Assembly (NCBI RefSeq): GCF_012432095.1
Contig: NC_081159.1
Span: forward strand, 12,744,001-12,808,000
Reading direction: 5' to 3'
DNA: 64,000 nt
Origin: Onychostoma macrolepis
Lineage: Eukaryota > Chordata > Actinopteri > Cypriniformes > Cyprinidae
Shown here: positions 1 through 12,915 of the stretch, piece after piece
How positions within the stretch are numbered: the first letter of the stretch is position 1
Layout of the letters: the number at the start of each line of letters is the position of its first letter
Notes under the pieces: model-generated
The model's input: only the letters and a program-made list of their open reading frames with translations
Told to the model about the DNA's origin: nothing
Database searches by the model: none
Position numbers and translations under genes: made by a program

Positions 1-1250
1 TACAAGGTTATAGTTATGGAAAATCTGGAAATATTAGGGAGTTTTATAGATGTTATTTTTAGACATTGGAATTGTTTTACGTTTAATTTGAACTTTTTTT
101 TTTTGTGTTGTTTATTAATAGTCTCTAAATTTTTCTTTTTTTTGTTTTTGATTTCTAAAATCCTTCTGGACTGCAAACATGTATGTGAATACATCCAAAA
201 TGTCACCTTTCCTTGATAGCAGGGGTTTGTGTACATAAGTAGGTTGTAAGACAACATCTGACAGTTTTATCTTAATCTAGAGCCAAAGCAGATTCTCAGC
301 GAGTTTTCTTCCATGATGAGGCTTTATCTGTTTCCTGGAATCTGGAAAGTTCAGCTCAGTTGTGGCGATTTGCTTGTGTTTGATGTGTCTGTTCCCATGG
401 TCACATGCCCTTGTGAAATGTTTGCGGTCACAAAGCCAAGCGGTCTGTCTGTTTGACCATCTCCCCTGTACAACACAGCCCACAGGACAACAGTTGAGGA
501 TTGTGGACTGTGGTGTCTGTCAGTAGTACAGCAAAGAAGGACAGTAAAAATAGGAATGTTGCCACTTATTTTCTTCTTTGTATATCTGTTCTCTCCATGC
601 AGTATTGATGTGTTGCTTTGAAATCAGTTTGTGATAGGGAGCTGACCTTGTGTAAATGTAAAAACTGGAGCGAAGCTGATGACAGAATGCTTTGAGAAGG
701 CATGGGAAAATAGCTGTCGCTGCTCTTTCCAAACTATTTTCATTGGTGGAGACAAAGCATATGAACTAAAAGGTATAGTTACACTAGATTTGTGCTCCTC
801 TCAATTGCTTACGCATATTTCATGTGCATACTGTAGGGCAATGAGAGACAGAAGCTCCTCTTCTGCACCAAATTTCATGTTTATTAGGTATTGGTTCTAT
901 ACAAATAATGCAAACTTGTGTCGTAGAAAAGTGGAGTAGATTATACTCTTTAACGATTTATTATCTCTTGTTTGTTGTGTGATATAGGCCTTAATGCTGT
1001 TGTTCTTTACCCTTAGCAAACTTAAACAAGATGCTAAAAATCAAATTATTTCATATTTTAATTCACCCCTTATCAACTCAATATATTTAATTATTATCCT
1101 TAATTCTGAAAAACAATATGAAACATTAATTGAGCACCAAATCAGCATATTAGAATGATTTCTGAGGGATCATGTGACATTTTATAATAACAAAATAAAA
1201 TGGTTATTTTAAATAAAATAAATGTAATCAATTAAAAAATAAACTGTGGA

Positions 1251-1261
<11 letters not shown>

Positions 1262-1284
<23 letters not shown>

Positions 1285-1291
1285 CACACAC
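1262..1291. repeat. (AT)n-(AC)n microsatellite
   Basis: About a dozen AT dinucleotides run directly into a short AC run. Nothing else is visible here. Confidence 0.9.
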
Positions 1292-2645
1292 AGTATATAC
1301 AACTGTTTCATGACTGCAATATCATACTTGCACTTCTGATCATGTGATATTGATTAAATATAATTTATGGTGAAAATCCATGTTTTTGTTTAAGAGAGAG
1401 AAAAACTAGATTTTGTGTCTGCTTTTTATATAGAATCAAACACCTTTGTGTGCAAACTAGGACCTGTAAAATGTGTTTGTGTGGATGCTGCGGTTTAGAG
1501 GTGCTGGAGCAATTGGGCCGCCCACATCATGATGGATGAGGGAAGGGTACGGCTGGATGAGATTGGCCATAGATCGTCGTAAGGAGGCGTAAACGTGACA
1601 AATCATGATGAAGATCAAGCTGCACTCTAGGCCGATTCAGTTCTCTTTCATGTTTAACGTTGGGTTGCATCTTTGGTGTCCAGTAACAGTTGAAGGGCAC
1701 ACGGACAGCTGTTGGGATGTGCTTGTTCATCTATTGCACTCTGGGATGAGATGGCAGCTGTCTGAATCCCGGAGAGAGGCAGACAGACAGCTTTTCCCCT
1801 GCCCTTTCAAAAATCATTCGCTTTCTTCCTTCCTTTTTTTCTTTTGCCGCAATTTATCACCAGGGTGTCCAATTTCGGATGAGCTGCAGGCGTCTTGGGC
1901 AAACGGATGAGCAGTAAATGGATGAATCTTTTCATAAATGAAATTGTCTCACTCTGTCATTTCTTCATCCTGTTTTGTGAGGATTTTTATCCTCGTTTCT
2001 GTTATTGTGAACCAGCACAGACTTCTGGTATATAAAGCATGTGTGTGAGGGGACACGCTCTCACTCCCTAGTGGTCTTGCATCAGTGTGAGTATGTCACT
2101 GTGCGGTTGTTAAAACTTCAGTTTTTACTTTATATGGTCCTGCAAAGGTTTTTTGTTAGTGGTGGAGTGGATGTGAGGTGTTTTGATAACCATATCCAAT
2201 TGCATAAGGAGAGCTGATGGTTGTTAAAACATTTCTCGTTTGATTTGTTTCTGCTTTTTTCTCTGTCCAGTATGCAGTGAGAAACTATAGCAGACTTCAC
2301 AATGCACCATTAAATCACTAGCTGGGTTTCCGTCTGCGTATTTTCATGTGAATTTTGGAGAAATGCATAAAAAATATGCTGGATGGAAACATCAAGATGA
2401 AAATAATTTCCTAAATGTGTATATAAACCAATAGATTAAGAATTTGTTCCCACAACATATTAATTAGTGGATAAATCTAATGAATTAATTCCCTCATTTT
2501 AGATCGTGGCCACATTTCACTAATTTGTTTCTTCACTTTAATTTAGTTAAATCTATGATGGAATATGTAATTGAGTCACATTTTCTAGATGGAAATGCTG
2601 CTTTATTGCAAATTGTTTCAAAATGTAGGCCTATGCATAATCTGA

Positions 2646-2880
2646 GGTTACGCTTTATTTTGATAGTCCACTTTAGACATTCTACTAACTAGAAGTAACT
2701 ACATGTCAACTAATTCTCATTCATTTGCAACTACACATCTACGAACTCTGAGAGTAGACTGTTAGGGTAGGTTTAGGGTTTGTAGAATAAATTGACATAT
2801 ACTTGCAAAGTTTCTCTTAGTCTGTATGTTGTATGTTGTGGACCCAGATATTAAGCAGACAGTCTACTAATACTCTGTAA
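2646..2880. repeat. Short interspersed inverted-repeat element (MITE-like)
   Basis: Begins with GTTACGCTTTATTTTGATAG and ends close to CTCTGTAAC, abutting the next element. It resembles the fish elements that start GTAACACTTTATTTTGATAGTCCAC. Family assignment is from memory of consensus ends only. Confidence 0.5.
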
Positions 2881-3112
2881 CACTTTATTTTAGGGTCTCT
2901 TAACTAGTTGCTAATTAGCATGCATATTAATAGAATATTAGCCATTTATTATTAACAATTAAGCACATACTAATGCCTTATTCTACATCCCTAATCCTAC
3001 CCAATACCTAAACCTAACAACTACCTTACTAACTATTAAACTAAGCAGCAAATTAGGAGTTTATTGAGGGAAAAGTCATAGTTAATAAGTGTTCCCTATT
3101 CTAAAGTGTTAC
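2877..3112. repeat. MITE with GTAACACTTTATTTTAGG ends
   Basis: The left end GTAACACTTTATTTTAGG is the reverse complement of the right end (CTATTCTAAAGTGTTAC) with a few mismatches. The interior shares long stretches with 7753-8012 (for example TTAGCATGC and CCTAATCCTACCCAAT), so these are two copies of one non-autonomous family. Confidence 0.7.
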
Positions 3113-4286
3113 CTAATACTCTAATGAATGCCAGTGAATGGCTCTTCCTCACATAAACACTCAATATCTGTCTTTCCCCTTCTAGTTTTAGTACAGCTTT
3201 TATGTATAATCTTTACACTGAATTCGGCAACATGCTAAAGATTTACACCCATATGTTGATGAAAAATTTAGATATTTTTGGAATTACATTAAAGATTCTT
3301 TAGTTTGTGAGTATTTAAAGCATGTGTCTATGAAGCAGTTCTGTCTCTCTTCTACTCTGCTGCTTTTTTCTCAGTGTTATTCTTGTTTTTGTCACTTCTG
3401 TTGGGCTTCACATTACACACAGCCTTGCTCAGGCAGGTCCAGATATAAATAAAAACGCAGAGAATTTTTCACCTTTTCATTTGGCCTGTGGTTCATTGTT
3501 CACACATCACCTCACTGTAAGTGCTCGACACACACATCCACCTATATATGATAAGTCTTGCATATTGCTTTTCCTGATTGCCTTTTGTACATGTTACAAT
3601 AGTAATGAGAATGTATATTAATGAATTGGTGACACATCTTGCCCCAAATCTGGCTCTATCCGTCGCATTTTCTCTCTCATGCATGCAAACACTCTCACGC
3701 TTACTCACTCACATTCACTGGTCTGATCTTTCTACACGTTTGTTCACACTCTCACACACCCACAAATCACTCACTTTCTGCTGTACTCGTCGCACCTTGT
3801 GTTCAGTGGCTGAGCGATCATGAGTAGAAATGTCAGAGGCTCTCTCAGTCACTCACACTCCCATGATTAAATCACTGGAGGTCACCGTGTCTCTGTGCTG
3901 TTGGTTTCTTGAAGGCGTTTCTATGCTTCACTCAGTCTGATCACATTGGTAGTCCCTGCTCATTTGCATAATGTTTATTGCAATGCCAGTGGTCTTTGTC
4001 ATATAATTATTTTGTGTATACTGCATATTAGGCATGTGATTGTATCAGATTTTCATATCACAATAATTGCAGATTTTTTTTAAACTGTTTCAAACGTGCA
4101 AAAAATTATAATAAAGAAAACCTTTTCAATCGATATTCTGCTTCTTTTTTTAATACTTGTATGTGTAAATACATGAGCGAAAAAAAATGGTATCTTAGTA
4201 TTAATACAACTTAGTATCAGGTTTTGTTTTATGAACACCCTAGCCAATACCGTAATCTTAATCTTAATTGCTGTTTGAAAAGATTT

Positions 4287-4560
4287 AAAGGGATAGTTCC
4301 CCTAAAAATGATCATCATTTACTCACCCTCAAGTTGTTCAAAACCTTTATGATTTATTTTTTTCAGCTGTTGAACGCAAAAGATGATATTTTGAAGAATG
4401 TTGGTAACTAGACAGTTAATGGTAGTCTTTGACTTCCAAAGTATGGAAAAAAAATACTATGGAAGTCAATGACTACCATCAAATGTGGTCAAACAATGAA
4501 ACCTCATAAAGGTTTGGAACAAGTAGTGGTTGAGTAAATGATGACAGTACATTTAAATTA
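4287..4560. repeat. MITE-like element with AAAGGGATAGTTC start
   Basis: Starts AAAGGGATAGTTCC, followed by CATTTACTCACCCTCAAG, and closes with the inverted GAGTAAATGATGACAG. This is a very common cyprinid interspersed repeat. Fragments of the same family appear near 10355-10380, 11195-11260 and 13315-13345. Confidence 0.6.
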
Positions 4561-7500
4561 AATACACAAGCACAGCATTTTCATTCAACCATTTTGCCAT
4601 TTTTGTTCAGACCAAACTTTTATGGAACATGCATGCAGAGCTGTAAATTTAATCATGGTAAAGATGCTAATGAGCGTTCTAAAAAGCTAATCAATCAGGA
4701 CAATAAGGCCCAAAGTATATAAGCCCAAAGTGGCAACACTGGCCTTGGTCATTGTTTTACAGCCATAAAAAGGGACAACAACAAACTCCTGGAGACCACA
4801 ATAGACAAGCGTTTAAAGAGTTTCCGAGAGTTTACAGTTGTTGTTTTTTTTTAATTGGTCATAACTTATGGACATAAATAGTGCAAACACTGGGCATGGT
4901 TGAAACTTTCTGTTGTGCATGTATCGAGGATGTCAAATAGAGCCTATCCTTTGAAAATGTTCAGCTGTATGCATTCTTTAAGCGTTCTTGCCAAAACTCA
5001 AGCATAAGCTTAAGGTATAGAAATATTCACTATGCATGTCATTATGTGAGTCTCCATTCTGCATTTAAGCTTTGATTCTGTTCACTTTTTCTATTTTTCT
5101 TTGATTGTGGCTTCGCATTTTCTTCTTCTAAGCCCACATCTCTTCTCTCCTCACCTTTTTCTTTCTTTCTTTCTTTTTTGCTTTCGCCATCACACGCAGT
5201 CTATTAGCATTAGCAATTAGCTAAATTCTCCCTGACTTAGAGCTAATATCTGAAACAGCATATCTCACACACTTCATGTGCTTAAAATTGGCACTGTTAG
5301 ACCAACACAACTCTCAGAATAATAAGCAGAATAAAAAAGCATGCGAGAGTGTATCGTTTAAGGGTTGTGCTTAAGTCATCAGTAACATGCTGACAGCGAC
5401 ATGCTTGCACGTCCTCAACACGCAGCTACAGCGCAGTCTATTCAGGCTGCTATAAATTGATGCTTAAAATGGGCCTGCGCTGATGTGAACGTTTATTTAC
5501 AAGAAACATCTCTTTCTCTCTCTCCTTCCTATTGAGCCGCTCATATTCAAGGGTAAAGCTTGTTTCTCTTTTGAAAAAATCTAAATGTAAGCTCTCACCC
5601 CCCCGCCCACCCAATGTCCTCCTCCATAGTCCTCATAAATGATAATCACAATCTCTCCTCTCCACTCTTCCCCTGAAAAGTCATTTCACTCAATAGCTTT
5701 TTGTGTTCCTGAGAAACCATACATGCAAGCGCACATTGGATTTCTCGCTCAGTCTATTGTATGTGTATATTTTAGTGTAATTAGTCTGTGTTTTTCCTGA
5801 GCGTAAAGGCCAGTGTAGGCAGATTGTCTGAGCTCCGGAGCTCAGCCCCACCAGAGCCTGATTACAGCTTACCGTAGTCATTTTCTAAATAGCTCACTTC
5901 CACTCCACTTTCCTCCCTCTATCCTTTCTTCTCCCACATACACCCTCCCTCTGTCCTCCCATGCACACAAAGAGAGAAAAAGCAGTGGAGAAAAGAGTCT
6001 TTTATCAGATGCGGTCTGACCCAGACATCCCCAGCCATTGAGAATCCAGACTCACTTTCTCTCTTCCTGTCTTTCTCTTTCCAGATTTTCCAGCAGCTCT
6101 GATTAGATTTCATGTGACACTGAATTTGTGTACGTTTTGACTTTGGAGCATTCAGTGCTGTTCTGATGGGGCTTCTGCTCCATATAGGTTTGGGGTCGGG
6201 AAGACTTTGTTTTTGAAATAAAATACAGTAAAAACAATAATATTGTGAAATATTGTTACAATTTAAAATGGCTGTTTTCTATATGAATATATTTTAAAAT
6301 GTAACTTATTCCTGCGATGGCAAAGCCGAATTTTCAGCACCCATTTCACCAGTCTACATAATCCTTCAGAAATCATTTTGATATGCTGATTTGCAAAAAT
6401 TCTTTAAATAAAAAGTTCCAAGGAACATTATTTATCTGATCTTTTGTAACAGTATAAATGTTTAGGAGTTGAATGCAGGGACGCACCAAAATAGCTTTAA
6501 ATGTTAGTGAATATATAGAGTATGATATATTAATTTTAAGATTTGCTAAATATTATATTTAACAGTGTCTTTAAAGTTGGACTTTAAGGGAGCGTTATAT
6601 GACAGCAAAGGTAATCTAAATGTAAAAATAAGCATGCACAATTAAAAATACTATACTGGCCGACAAACACGGCTATGCTTCTGGATATAGTTCTTTCATC
6701 TCTGTGTAGATATTTTCGTCTAGACAGGACTGGTTTGTGAGACTCCGCAAGCATACAAGCACTGCATGGGGACAGGGGAGAAATCAAAGATTCAGGCTGA
6801 GAGGAACAGATGAATGACCCATCATCAGTCAAAAAATCAATTGAAGAAGAGACGAGAGAAATATGGATCATAAGTAAACTTGTAACATTCACTATTGAAA
6901 TGTGTTGATGAAAAGAGTTCGGTATATTTAGAGTTGATTATTTTACCCAACATTTATGTATGTGTACTATGTATTGTTGCATCTATTAGAGTATTGCGCC
7001 ATTAGCTTAGCAGTATGCCAACGGCAGACTATTGACGTCAATTTTGGGTCGAGTCTCACATGTGGAACACTATTTGAGTAGCTAATCAGTCACTCATATA
7101 GCTCACTCAGAAGACAGCAGCCTGTGCAGACAGCATACAGTGAGGCAGCTCACTAGCTTTCAGATTAGAACTCTTCCTCAGGTGTATTTGATGGAGAGTG
7201 AGTATGTTTGTATCAAGCCCTGCTGCGTTGTTAGTGCACTGGCAGGATTTTAATGAGATGCCTTCATGACCTTTCACTACATACAAACTCTTTATTTCTC
7301 GCTGTCTCTCTCAGCTTTGGCTGGCTGGCCTTGTGCTGCCCTGTCAGAGTTGTTTGGTGCATAATTGCTTCTTGTCTCAACTGTTTGTTTGCTTATACAT
7401 GTTTTAATACATTGTTTTTGTCTAGTGCCAGTGTGTAGTGAGAGGATGTAGTACATGGCTGTATGCGGGGTTTCTCACCACAAATTACCAGGCAATATCC

Positions 7501-7752
7501 ATTGTTGTTGCCCTTTGTGTCCTGTCTTTCATAAAGAGTAAAATAACCTGAGCCACATGCATGCACACTGAAACTGTGTCCGAACCTGGTGCGGTATGAC
7601 AAGTGTCCAACAATTTGTGTATCTATATCACACCAACATGCTTTGCAATGTGATCACAGCCAATCAGAAGATGTTTGACGTTCAGTCTGTTGTGACAGAG
7701 TGCAGTCTCCATACTGATATGCTTATTTTGCAATTAATTAAAAATATATTAT

Positions 7753-8012
7753 GGTAACACTTAGTATAGGGACCAATTCTCGCTATTAACTAATTGCTTA
7801 TTAGCATGCCTATTATTAACATATTGACTATTTATTAGTACTTATCAAGCACATATTCTGTATGACTATAATCTACACCCCTAATCCTACCCAATGCCTA
7901 ACAACTAATTTACTAACCATTAATAAGCAGCAAATTAGGATTTTATTGAGGCAAAATTTGTAGTTAATGGTTTGTTAATACTTAGAATTAGACCTTAAAA
8001 TAAAGTGTGACC
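7753..8012. repeat. Second copy of the GTAACACTT MITE family
   Basis: Same interior as 2877-3112, with terminal inverted repeats GGTAACACTTAGTATAGG and TTAAAATAAAGTGTGACC. Confidence 0.7.
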
Positions 8013-10090
8013 ATTATTATTTCAATATGCATAATCAACATGCACCCATTTTCGTATCCCCATCAAATTAAAATTACAATAGTGATTTTATATACATAGA
8101 AAGCGTATTAAATGCAAGTGTTTGTCAAAATAAAACATCAAAATATGGGTGAAATAATGTTTCACCGTCATTCAGCGTAACATATTGATGTAAAAATGAA
8201 GCAACATACTTATTTCTGAACTGTACTTATTAAAATACATAAGAAAACGTAATCATTCTCAATTTTATTATATTTTAAATGATTAAACTTCTTGCTGACA
8301 AAAGGGTAAAACTTAGCAGTTTGAAGGATATTGGCAAAGAGTGGTAAGATTAGTTCTTGGGGGCCGCTGTTTTGGATCACCTTTATCAAAAATCATTAAC
8401 AAAAATGTGTTTTTAAAAAAAATTCTGAAACCAAGGCTGATTTATAAAAAAAAAAAAAAAGTGGACAGGCACTTTTGAATGCTATATAGAGAACAATTTG
8501 AATCAGTCACATTTGACAGATGGACGGTGCTATCCGGTAGATACCACATAAATAAAATTTAAAAAAAATCAAGCAATCAACAGAACATCCTGTCGCAGTG
8601 ACAGCTGGTCAGGACAATTCCTCCCATTCTGTGCATGTGGATTTGTGCCCACACAGTCACACTAACTCATTGTGTTTAATGACTGATGGTTGAGGTGTCA
8701 GAAATGTTCTCAGTGGTCTGATTCTCGCCTTGCTGAAGTAAAAAATTAAAATGCGAAAGTTTGGAATTTAGCAAAGGTCACTGTAGATCACACCATTCAT
8801 GCGAGAGGATGGGCCAAAGATGTGGAGGTGAGAAGAGAGAGATGAAGCGCCTGGGGCATGGTCAGAGCACCCTGGCTGGTATGTTTGATGTTAAATTGAA
8901 CCTCAGATTTGATATGAAGTGCGTTTTGCCTGCTGCTGTACGATTAGTGAGAGTGGTTTGGAATGGAAAGGTATGTGAGGGGTTTTTGCTGCTCTGAATT
9001 GACAAAGAGGATGATTAAAGAAGGAGATTTTGATTTCCTAAGCTTCACCTGATAGATGGGTTGGTTGATTAATTGATGCGAATCCAAAGCTTTGAAGCTA
9101 TCATAGATAGGTTTATCACTGGTTCTTTTTGTAATTGCAACAGAAACTCTATTTGCCATGCAATTCATTTTTCACACAAGTATGTGTGAAATTGCACTCA
9201 ATCGCACATTTGAATTGATGTTTGGATGCATTCCTCATGACACACTTGATTAGAAGACTTGCTGAGTTTTAATGAATGCAGTGAAAATGTGTGTGTCAAA
9301 CTGACAGATGGTAATTGTCTCATTGCTCCTGTTATGTTGGAAAATTATCCAAAACATGATTGTGAGTCATTTAGCTTTGCACCTTTTCTAACAGTAAGCT
9401 AAATCATGCCTTTCTGAGGGCAAAAGAGACATTTTTAATTAGTTTGTTTTGAATATAATTTTGTTGAAAATCAAATTACTGGCAAATGTTTGTTAGCTAT
9501 TTTTTTAAATAATGAAGACTTTAGGCATCCTTCAGTTAACAGACCTCGTAAAAATGTACATTTCAGAAAAGCTTTTATACACCTAGCCAGGTATAACACA
9601 ACCAGTATTGTTGTAGTATTATTGATATGCTATTATAGTATTTGTTAACATTTTAAAGCTTTTGGTTTTATTTATTTATTTATTTTTTTTAGTAATTTTC
9701 GTACTTCAGTTTCAATAAAAAAGTTTCATCTAACGTTTCTTTTTAATTTAATTTTCTTTCAGATGCATTTCAGTTAGCGAAAACAACTTAAATGGCTTTG
9801 GTTTTAGTTAACAATAATAACACTGAACACAATAAGTAATTTTTCTGTCCGCATTGAATGCTGTAAAACCACACCTAGTCATAACTAATCAGAACATATC
9901 TGATGTTACAGTCATGCAAAGTGAGATTTTGGGCCAGTGAGAGTTCACTATGGACGGGGCTAATCAATGTAGCACTGCAGTTAGAAAGACAGTTAATGAC
10001 ATTATGTTGTTTTAGGTTCGGAGATTGTTGAACTTGGCACTGAGGTATTTGCTGTAACATCTAATTTCTCTCTCTTTTTTTTCTTTACAG

Positions 10091-10150
10091 TGTGAGGAGG
10101 AATGTGTGGCCCATGTTGCTCTAGGAGTGACTGAGTGTGTGAGTGTGGGG

Positions 10151-10195
<45 letters not shown>

Positions 10196-10227
10196 TGGGT
10201 GCGTGTGTGAGTGGGTGTGTGTATGAG
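10091..10227 (+). promoter_or_regulatory. 5' untranslated part of FAM222B-like exon, with GT microsatellite and upstream ORFs
   Basis: A pyrimidine-rich tract followed by TTCTTTACAG ends at 10090, giving a strong splice acceptor, so the exon should start at 10091. It carries a long (GT)n run at about 10149-10192. Upstream ATGs lie at 10101 and 10112 (short ORFs). A third at 10223 opens a 22-codon frame that overlaps the true start out of frame and stops at 10289-10291. Confidence 0.55.
10141..10222. repeat. (GT)n microsatellite
   Basis: More than 20 GT dinucleotides, then imperfect GTGTGAGTGGGT repeats. The run sits inside the predicted 5' UTR exon, ending only a few bases before the start codon. 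Confidence 0.9.
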
Positions 10228-12882
10228 ATGCTGGCCTGTTTGCCAGGGCCAGGTGATCTCTCCCTTCAGCTCCACCCCCACTCGCAGATGAACACTGGAT
10301 TTCAGAAATGTGAGTGCAATCACAAAACACACACAGTTCAAACATTTAATGTTCATTTACTCACACTCGTGTTTTTCTAAACCATTTCTTTTTTTTTGGA
10401 GCATAAAAGATGTTTAGCAGAATGCGCTTGCTGCTCTTTTCCATGCAATGATCGCCGGAAATCACAGAAAACACCATAAAGCCATATGAGTCATGTTATC
10501 ACATTATTTTCCAAGTCTACTGAAGACTTTTGTGTGGAAAAAGCCAGAAATGTAAATGTAAAAAAATTTGAGTTTGATTGAATAATGATTTATATGTTGG
10601 TCTCTTCCTTGCACAACTCGATCACAGAACTTTAGAAAAATGTAATGCATCACTCGTTTTTTAAAGATTTACAAATACAAAGGGGAGTTTATTAAAATAA
10701 ACAGAAATAAAAAAAATGATGGAAATAAACATAAGGTAAGATTAAAAATGTTTTTAAAAATATTAAAGCATTTTACAGTTTTTTTTTTTTTTTTTAATTC
10801 AACAAATTTGTTTTTAGGTATGAACTTCTGCCTTCAAAATTAAAATCAATGGTTTATTTAACTCATTTAGCTAATAGTTTAGCAATGAATACACTACATT
10901 GGTTTATCATAAGACATGTCATAAATAAGAAAAACAAGAAAACCTTTAAAAAACAACTGTAAACTGGGCATGATGTGATCCTTAATAAATGATCAGAAAT
11001 CTGACCAAAAACAAGCTGTTTGAGGACACTTCCAAAATAAACAAAACAATGTTCTGCATGTAAACCACAAAAGCGCATCACCCATAATTACTACTTTTAT
11101 GGTGCTTTTTATCATCTTTTGCTTTTTGTTTTGGCATGGAAAAGTGCTTCCTTTTATGTTCAGCAGAAGAAAGTAAGTCACACAGGTTTACAGTGACATG
11201 AGGGTGAATAACTGATGACAGAACTTTCAATTTTGAGTGAAAATTCCTTTCATTCTCCTGTTTACCTTCCTCTCAGCAGTCTCAAATGAACAAAATGTGA
11301 ATATTATTTCATGCTGTGCATTTTGTGTCTTTTTTAATGCCACAAATTCACACAGATGTTGTCAAAGATGACATTAAAATGCATTTAAGAAATGACAAGA
11401 TGAAAACAGAGATATAAAAAAGAGAGAAATGTCTGACGAGAGAAAGGAAATGGAATGAGGGAAAAAGAGAGAGCTGTAACTGGTGAGCCAAAGCATATTT
11501 CCAGAGACAGATTGTCAAATCCCAGGATTTTTATTAGGGCGGTTTACAAGGGCAGACACCTGCTGAACCACACCGCTCACAGAGAGATAGATTGAGGCAG
11601 ATAAGTGGCATACAGAGGCAGCGAGAAAATGAGAGTCAGACAAACAGAGAAACTGAGTCAGTGCAGGAAATAAAGGATACGTACAGACAGAATATCTCGC
11701 CTTCTCTGTCTGTGGGCAGACATCCTGTCAGATTAGCTCTCCATCAAGATGACAAATTATGCTATGGAGACGCGCGGCCGGGGGAGTGCCGAAGGCCCGG
11801 AGACTGATGAGTCTCACATCGCCTCAGGAAGACCCTCATCAGGCAGCAATTACTGAGAGGCTGGAGACATATCTTTAACTGCAGGAGAGAGCAGAAATCA
11901 CAGAAAGACGGGAGTCGTATTTCTAACTAGTGGGAATACAGAAAGAGATGGAGTCATATTACTAACTACAGGAACTACAAGGGATGAACAGGTAGGAGAG
12001 AGGAAATGGAGGCATACTTCTGATGCCGATGCCTCTTTCAGAGCGATAATAGAAATTCATTTCATTCATTGCACACAAAGTAAGACACAGTGAAGTAAGA
12101 GCTGTAACTACAGGCCCAGAGTGTTTGTCTGTGAAGAGAGTAGATGGAAAGGATTCATTAGTTTGCCACATCCTTTGCTGGGACGTTAATGATATCTTAT
12201 AGTTTAAGTGCTCTGAGAGATTAAACGCCTCATGGAAATGAAAATCAAGCTTTAACAGTAGCCTTTAAATGGTGAAGATAAGCTCACATTAGGATTCTAA
12301 TTCTGCAACATTTAAGTTCTGTTTTCCAATATATTATGACTCAAAGACTATTTCAGTATGACCTTCGAATCATATGGCTTTTGTCCTGTTTTATACATTT
12401 AAATTATATCTCCAATTAAAAGGTAAAGCTGAATGCTTAATCAAAATAAAATCAAAATTGCGATATGGCTTAATATGATTGTCAAATTGCAAAGGCTGCA
12501 CTTGCAGTGTTTTCTGAAATTTGGTAATTTAGCAAATTGTTAATACAACCCATAATCTGCATCGTCCAGATTCCCCCTACTTTCAAACCCCCAATCTAAA
12601 AGATTTAGAGAAGCCTCAGTTGTTTAAATCATGTAATATAATGATGCATATGGTGATTTAAACGTCCCATGGCATGTCATTAACTGCCCCTTTAAATGTG
12701 TGTGCTCCCTGCTGTGGTCCAGATGTTACTGGAGCACATCTGGCACTGGCACAGATTCTCTCAGGGAACTCAGGAGACACAGGAAGAGCCGGAATATACC
12801 TTGGAATGCAGGAACGCAAGCCATAGATTGGGGCAAAAAAAAGACTGTCTTTTGTCTAAATAGAGCATGGTTTCTGTTGCAT

Positions 12883-12915
<33 letters not shown>

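Larger units (their letters stand above)
1..10090. other. Non-coding 5' flank / upstream intron of the FAM222B-like gene
   Basis: No reading frame here resembles a protein family and no convincing coding exon was found. The sequence is AT-rich, with short inverted-repeat elements (given separately), an AT/AC dinucleotide run at 1262-1291, pyrimidine tracts near 5150-5180 and an A-run near 8445-8460. A 5' non-coding exon of the FAM222B-like gene may lie here, because the exon at 10091 has a good splice acceptor, but I cannot place it. The stretch 1480-1800 is less AT-rich than its surroundings and could be a conserved non-coding element; that is only a guess. Confidence 0.6.

Noticed and set aside
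1..10090. miR-144/451 cluster, which lies near FAM222B in human
   Set aside because: I looked for the mature sequences by eye on both strands and did not see them.
10012..10356. Minus-strand frames rich in Thr-His repeats
   Set aside because: Antisense reading of the GT microsatellite; the real exon is on the plus strand.
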